Assembly: GCA_018267915.1 (NCBI GenBank)
Contig: JAFDXN010000025.1
Span: 434,001 to 498,000, forward strand
DNA: 64,000 bases
Direction of reading: 5' to 3'
DNA from: Bacteroidota bacterium
GTDB taxonomy: Bacteria > Bacteroidota > Bacteroidia > Chitinophagales > Chitinophagaceae
Part shown: positions 60,156 to 64,000 of the stretch, one piece after another
How positions within the stretch are numbered: the stretch's first letter is position 1
Layout: the number at the start of each line of letters is the position of its first letter
Made by a program: the position numbers and the translations under genes
The notes under the pieces: model-generated
Told to the model about the DNA's origin: nothing
Database searches by the model: none
What the model saw: the letters and a program-made list of their open reading frames with translations, nothing else

Positions 60156-61025
60156 ATGCTGACAACTGCCGAAATACTTAAACGGGTAAGACGGATAGAG
60201 ATAAAGACCAGGGGCCTTAGCAACCATATCTTCGCAGGTGAGTATCACTCTACCTTCAAGGGCCGTGGTATGTCCTTCAGTGAAGTGCGCGAGTACACGC
60301 CCGGCGATGATGTAAAATCCATCGATTGGAACGTGACCGCGCGTTTTTCACACCCTTTCGTAAAAGTGTTTGAAGAAGAGCGGGAGCTCACGCTGATGCT
60401 TCTGGTAGACATCAGTCCCAGTTCCCTCTTTGGTACACACAAGCGCCTGAAGCGCGAACTGATCACCGAGATAGCTGCTGTGCTATCCTTCTCGGCATCT
60501 ACAAACAATGATAAGGTGGGCGTCATCTTCTTCAGCGATAAGATCGAGAAGTTCATTCCGCCCAAGAAGGGCCGTAGCAATATACTGCGCATCATTCGTG
60601 AGCTCATTGCATTAGAGCCTGCCGAAGGTGGGGGTACTAATGTGGCGGTCGCACTCGACTACCTGAACAATGTGCTGAAGAAACGTACCATTACTTTCTT
60701 GCTAAGCGATTTCATCAGTGCCCCATATGAAACCTCTTTGCAACTGGCCGCCCGCAAGCACGACCTGGTAGGCATGCAGGTTTACGATCGCACCGATCGT
60801 GAGCTGCCTGCAGCAGGACTGGTGCAGGTGATGGATGCAGAAACAGGAGAACTCAAATGGCTCGATACCGACGATAAGAATATTCGTAATAAATACACGG
60901 CGGCTTTCGAAGAGTACAAAGCTTATTGTATCTCTTCGTTCCGCAAAAGCGGTGCCTCGCTCATGCAGCTGCGCACCGACGAGGATTATGTAAAAACATT
61001 GCAGGGCTTCTTTAAGGGCCGATAG
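60156..61025 (+). CDS. DUF58 domain protein of the Bat operon
   Basis: The 289-residue protein has the DUF58 signature SEVREYTPGDDVKSIDWNVTARFSHPFVKVFEEERELTLMLLVDISPSS, in which the last segment resembles a VWA-like MIDAS start (DISPSS). FKGRGMSFSEVREY precedes it. DUF58 genes normally follow a MoxR ATPase and precede Bat VWA genes. Here the downstream members (BatD-like at 61033, VWA at 61986) follow by 7 and about 0 bases, but upstream is the aminotransferase gene with no MoxR. The Bat system affects envelope integrity and stress tolerance in Bacteroides and Leptospira; the mechanism is not established. Confidence 0.92.
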   Translation: MLTTAEILKRVRRIEIKTRGLSNHIFAGEYHSTFKGRGMSFSEVREYTPGDDVKSIDWNVTARFSHPFVKVFEEERELTLMLLVDISPSSLFGTHKRLKRELITEIAAVLSFSASTNNDKVGVIFFSDKIEKFIPPKKGRSNILRIIRELIALEPAEGGGTNVAVALDYLNNVLKKRTITFLLSDFISAPYETSLQLAARKHDLVGMQVYDRTDRELPAAGLVQVMDAETGELKWLDTDDKNIRNKYTAAFEEYKAYCISSFRKSGASLMQLRTDEDYVKTLQGFFKGR

Positions 61026-61032
61026 GAACAAA

Positions 61033-61989
61033 ATGAGACCGGCATTTAAAATTCACGCTTTCTTTTTACTGCTCATGCTGGCGGGATACACCGCTTGGGC
61101 CCAGGGCGACGCAAAAGCCACCGCGCGCATAGATGCTACAAAAATAACCGTGGGCGACCAGGCACGTCTCTTTCTCGAGGTGCAGCACGATCCTTCGCAA
61201 AGCCGCCTGCAATGGGCTTACATACCCGACACCTTCAACCATCTCGAGGTGGTGGAGAAAGGTAAGATAGATACCGTAAAGCAGGGCAATATCGTAACAT
61301 ATAAACAGCGGCTGCTTGTCACGGGCTTCGATTCAGGTGCTTATATGGTGCCGGCATTGGTCTTCCCGGTCATACCAAACAATGGCACCAGTTACACGGT
61401 GCAAACCGATTCCTTCTCATTGTTGGTGCAAACCGTCGCCGTCGATACTTCCAAAGGCTTCCGTGGCATCAAGGGCATTATGGTTGTCAAGGGTTCATGG
61501 CTCGATTACATCTGGCTCATGCTTGCCGCAATACTCTTCATCGGACTGATAATATTTGTGATAATATACTTCCGCAAGAACCGTAAAGCCCCCGCACCGG
61601 TGGTTGTGCCGCAAGGCCCGGTTGAGACCTTGCAGGAGAAAACAGTACGCGTCCTTCGCGAACTCGAACAGCAGGGTCTCTGGCAGAAGGGACAGGTGAA
61701 GGAGTACTACACACAGCTTACCGACATTTTAAGGAACTATATCGAGCAGCGTTTCCGTACACCCGCCATGGAACTCACTACTGATGAGTTGCTTTACAGC
61801 GCAAGAGGTCATAAAGAAATGCACGCACAGTTGCCCCTGCTCACCAACATCCTGCAAACAGCCGACCTGGCGAAGTTCGCCAAGGCGCAACCCCTGCCGC
61901 ACGAACATACCAATGCACTGGAGCAGGCCATACAATTTGTGAACAATACTAAACCAGTAGTAACCGAAACACCGATACAGGCGCAATGA
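61033..61989 (+). CDS. BatD-like membrane protein
   Basis: The 318-residue product has a signal peptide (FFLLLMLAGYTAWAQG), an Ig-like periplasmic domain (ATARIDATKITVGDQARLFLEVQHD), one membrane helix at about 158-180 (DYIWLMLAAILFIGLIIFVIIYF) and a cytoplasmic tail of about 130 residues (LTDILRNYIEQRFRTPAMELTTDELL) of the DUF4381-like sort. This matches the role of BatD/DUF4381 partners between DUF58 and VWA genes. Its stop overlaps the next ATG (ATGA), which indicates translational coupling. Confidence 0.8.
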   Translation: MRPAFKIHAFFLLLMLAGYTAWAQGDAKATARIDATKITVGDQARLFLEVQHDPSQSRLQWAYIPDTFNHLEVVEKGKIDTVKQGNIVTYKQRLLVTGFDSGAYMVPALVFPVIPNNGTSYTVQTDSFSLLVQTVAVDTSKGFRGIKGIMVVKGSWLDYIWLMLAAILFIGLIIFVIIYFRKNRKAPAPVVVPQGPVETLQEKTVRVLRELEQQGLWQKGQVKEYYTQLTDILRNYIEQRFRTPAMELTTDELLYSARGHKEMHAQLPLLTNILQTADLAKFAKAQPLPHEHTNALEQAIQFVNNTKPVVTETPIQAQ

Positions 61990-63002
61990 TAAAGGCATTA
62001 ATGGATTGGAAACACTTAAGCTTCGCGCACCCGTTTTTTTTCGGGCTGTTGTTGCTTATTCCGTTCATGATATGGTGGCAGCGCCGTGGCAACCGCAAGG
62101 CTGATAGCCCCGCGCTTCGCCTTACCACCCTCCACAGCCTGCATCGGGTGAAGCCCACCACGCGCGTGCGCCTGCGCCCGCTGCTATTTGTTTTGCGGGT
62201 CATTGCCCTCATCATGCTCGTTATCTCTCTCGCAAGGCCACAGTCCAGCAACGTCACTGAGTCTATCGATAGCGAAGGCATAGACATCGTCATCAGCCTC
62301 GACGTATCAGGCAGTATGCTGGCACAGGACTTCAAGCCCAACCGTATCGAGGCAGCCAAGTCCATTGCACTCAGCTTCATCGATCAGCGACCTACCGACC
62401 GTATAGGCTTCGTGATCTTCGCCGGCGAAAGTTTTACGCAATGCCCCCTAACCATCGATCACAATGTCCTTAAAGAACAGGTTAGCCAGGTAAAGAGTGG
62501 CGTACTCGTAGATGGCACCTCCATCGGTATGGGACTCGCTACCGCTGTCGACCGCCTGCGCAATTCAAAAGCAAAAAGCAAGGTTATCATCCTGCTCACC
62601 GATGGTGTCAATAATACAGGTCTCATCGATCCTAATACAGCCCTCGAGATCGCTAAGGCATATAAAGTGCGTGTCTACACAGTAGGCATCGGCACCGAGG
62701 GCCAGGCGCCTTATCCCGTGCAGACGCCTTTCGGCACCCAAACCCAGATGATGCCGGTACAGATCGATGAGCCGCTGCTGAGGCAGATAGCAGGCCAGAC
62801 AGGTGGCAAATACTTCCGCGCCACTGGCAACAGTTCCATGGCCGCCATCTACCGCGAGATCGATAAGATGGAAAAGACCCGTATCGAGATCAGCTCTTAC
62901 AAGCACTATGCCGAGCTGTTTTTCCCCTTCGCCTGCATCGCGCTCATTTGCCTGGGCCTTGAGTTAGTATTGCGCTATACTCTCTTCCGCAGCCTCACAT
63001 AA
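61986..63002 (+). CDS. VWA-domain protein of the Bat operon (BatA-like)
   Basis: The 338-residue membrane protein has two helices near the N-terminus (about 14-32 and 58-78), a VWA domain at about 95-300 with the MIDAS motif DVSGSM (DIVISLDVSGSMLAQDF) and the TDGVNNTG loop, and a C-terminal helix (LFFPFACIALICLGLELVL). BatA/BatB-type proteins sit in the inner membrane with the VWA domain in the periplasm. The reading frame starts with the ATGATAA overlap at the end of the BatD-like gene. It has the usual form of BatA, with no BatB copy, which follows in many genomes. Confidence 0.9.
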   Translation: MIKALMDWKHLSFAHPFFFGLLLLIPFMIWWQRRGNRKADSPALRLTTLHSLHRVKPTTRVRLRPLLFVLRVIALIMLVISLARPQSSNVTESIDSEGIDIVISLDVSGSMLAQDFKPNRIEAAKSIALSFIDQRPTDRIGFVIFAGESFTQCPLTIDHNVLKEQVSQVKSGVLVDGTSIGMGLATAVDRLRNSKAKSKVIILLTDGVNNTGLIDPNTALEIAKAYKVRVYTVGIGTEGQAPYPVQTPFGTQTQMMPVQIDEPLLRQIAGQTGGKYFRATGNSSMAAIYREIDKMEKTRIEISSYKHYAELFFPFACIALICLGLELVLRYTLFRSLT

Positions 63003-63029
63003 ACTATTTGAGCTATTTATCTAAACTTA

Positions 63030-63062
63030 TTGCTGAATACCAGATATTTACCTTACCTTCGT
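63030..63062 (+). promoter_or_regulatory. Candidate Bacteroidota-type promoter of the cold-shock gene
   Basis: ATTG at 63030-63033, a 21-base spacer and TACCTTCG at 63055-63062 resemble the -33/-7 TAnnTTTG consensus with one mismatch each. A start near 63069 would give a leader of about 23 bases before the ATG at 63092. Confidence 0.3.
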
Positions 63063-63091
63063 GCTTTATTAATTTATTTATTTTTTACACA

Positions 63092-63283
63092 ATGCAAGAA
63101 GGTACAGTAAAATTCTTCAATGTAACCAAAGGTTTTGGTTTCATTAAGCCTAACGATGGCGGACAAGACATCTTTGTTCACGTATCTGGTCTCATCGACG
63201 AGATCCATGAGAACGACAAAGTTTCTTATGAAGTACAAAATGGCAAAAAAGGTTTAAACGCAGTTAACGTTCGCGTTATCTAA
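63092..63283 (+). CDS. Cold-shock domain protein (CspA family)
   Basis: A 63-residue single cold-shock domain, a normal length. GTVKFFNVTKGFGFIKPNDGGQDIFVHVSGL holds RNP1 (KGFGFI) and RNP2 (DIFVHVS). It binds single-stranded RNA and melts secondary structure, helping translation or mRNA stability. The start at 63092 (MQEGTVKFF) fits the family; the frame open upstream to 63008 has no similar residues. It has its own terminator and probable promoter. Confidence 0.96.
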   Translation: MQEGTVKFFNVTKGFGFIKPNDGGQDIFVHVSGLIDEIHENDKVSYEVQNGKKGLNAVNVRVI

Positions 63284-63312
63284 GTATATACTTATTTTTA
63301 GACATTACCCTC

Positions 63313-63339
63313 AAGGCTCGCTTTCGCGCGCCTTTTTTT
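63313..63339 (+). terminator. Terminator of the cold-shock gene
   Basis: AAGGCTCGC (63313-63321) pairs with GCGCGCCTT (63326-63334) with one mismatch and a TTTC loop, followed by a TTTTT run. Confidence 0.75.
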
Positions 63340-63353
63340 ATTGATCAAACAGA

Positions 63354-63404
63354 CCGTCATTGCGAGGAGGGCCATTTGATTTTAGCCTCTCCGACGTGGC
63401 AATC
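63354..63404. repeat. REP-like imperfect palindrome
   Basis: CCGTCATTGCGAGGAGG (63354-63370) and GCCTCTCCGACGTGGCAATC (63385-63404) form an imperfect inverted repeat (ATTGC...GCAAT ends, AGGAGG/CCTCTCC core) with a 14-base AT-rich loop. Short intergenic palindromes of the type GTCATTGCGAGG...GCAATC recur in many genomes as dispersed elements. One copy is visible here, so family membership needs a search. Confidence 0.5.
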
Positions 63405-63514
63405 TATCCTTCATGAGTTTGCCAGGGCAAAAGAAAAGTAAAAGCACAATTGTTGTAAAAAAGTTGAAGCTTGCATCATGACGATCTGATAAAAACACTC
63501 TAACGCAACATACC

Positions 63515-64000
63515 ATGGTAACCATACTCGACAAAAACACCGCGCTCATCCTCATTGATCTGCAAAAGGGGATACTGCAAAATCGCCCTCCGGAAGTTTT
63601 TGAAAGTACCTTAGCAAATGCTGCTAAGTTGGTCGATGCATTTCATCAGGCATCACTGCCTGTTGTCTTCGTCAATGTCGATCCCTCAAAGGCCAACTGG
63701 CAGCAAATACGCAAAGAGGCACAAACGCCGGCAATAAATTTCACACCCGAAATGTTGGAGATCGTTCCTCAACTTTATGTCCGCCCCGGTGATATCCGCA
63801 TCACCAAGCACACATGGGGTGCCTTCTTCGAAACAGCGCTGCATGAGGAGCTGAAGAAGAGAAGTGTAACACAGATCGTTATCTGCGGTGTATCCACCAG
63901 CATAGGCGTGGAAGGCACCGCAAGGCAGGCCAGCGAACTGGGCTACAACATCGCTTTCGCTACCGACGCGATGACCGATATGGTCCCCGAATCGCACGAG
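63515..64000 (+). CDS. Isochorismatase-family protein (3' truncated by window)
   Basis: The frame runs open from ATG 63515 to the window end, 162 residues so far. NTALILIDLQKGILQ supplies the family's aspartate at residue 15, and RITKHTWGAFFETAL the lysine. The usual catalytic cysteine in GVxTxxCV is replaced here: VICGVSTSIGVEGTARQ has Gly instead. A subgroup of isochorismatase-like proteins shares this change (GIATxxGVExTAR). The reaction may differ from cysteine hydrolases such as nicotinamidase. The gene continues past the window. Confidence 0.85.
   Translation, partial: MVTILDKNTALILIDLQKGILQNRPPEVFESTLANAAKLVDAFHQASLPVVFVNVDPSKANWQQIRKEAQTPAINFTPEMLEIVPQLYVRPGDIRITKHTWGAFFETALHEELKKRSVTQIVICGVSTSIGVEGTARQASELGYNIAFATDAMTDMVPESHE

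Overview
The window reads as chromosome from a member of the Bacteroidota, most likely the Chitinophagaceae. The evidence is a type III glutamine synthetase, gliding lipoprotein GldH, a PorP/SprF-like type IX secretion (T9SS) protein, one secreted protein with a type A and one with a type B (gliding-motility-associated) sorting domain, many short lipoproteins, few Shine-Dalgarno sites, and TAnnTTTG-like promoter candidates. The family-level placement is inference. No rRNA, tRNA, CRISPR, phage or transposase gene was seen.

Layout. 1-6.2 kb: end of an M16 peptidase, a Fic AMPylase with a helically phased repeat array in its leader, a DUF885 lipoprotein, two tandem MsrB methionine sulfoxide reductases, endonuclease III and a thioredoxin-like protein. 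6.2-15.3 kb: ubiX-mazG-large NtrY-like histidine kinase, then murB and a dipeptide epimerase (cell-wall synthesis and recycling), a GT39-type glycosyltransferase and a small membrane protein. 15.5-20.6 kb: a MoxR/Mg-chelatase-like AAA+ ATPase, an unknown secreted protein, and a scoA-scoB-arsC-like operon interrupted by a four-helix-bundle gene bounded by 24-bp inverted repeats. 20.8-31.3 kb: multi-PAS protein without an ATPase domain, glnN, a phosphopantetheinyl transferase, and an RND efflux set in which the adaptor gene faces the permease-tolC pair. 31.6-33 kb: dCTP deaminase followed by five copies of a 73-74 bp GC-rich structured repeat. 33-43.7 kb: T9SS cargo, LEA-like lipoprotein, lone C-terminal transketolase half, SUI1/eIF1-like factor, small lipoproteins, a membrane glycosyltransferase, and a divergent pair of large unknown envelope proteins. 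44-52.2 kb: AI-2E transporter, RNase HII, histidine kinase, gldH, yicC, an EnvC-like protein, DUF2911, flavin reductase and a YkuK RNase H-like protein. 52.4-57.8 kb: a 1186-residue SBBP/PKD adhesin-like T9SS cargo, a PorP/SprF protein and an OmpR-type regulator in one run. 57.8-64 kb: unknown lipoprotein, DegT aminotransferase, a DUF58-BatD-like-VWA (Bat) operon without its usual MoxR gene, a cold-shock protein, a REP-like palindrome and a truncated isochorismatase-family gene.

The best leads are the 11-12 half-site array in front of fic (1643-1853), whose elements alternate strictly in orientation and are spaced 10 or 20-21 bp so that all lie on one DNA face; the inverted-repeat-bounded four-helix-bundle insertion in scoAB; and the 73-74 bp hairpin repeat array after dcd. 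Several convergent gene pairs abut stop to stop with no spacer.
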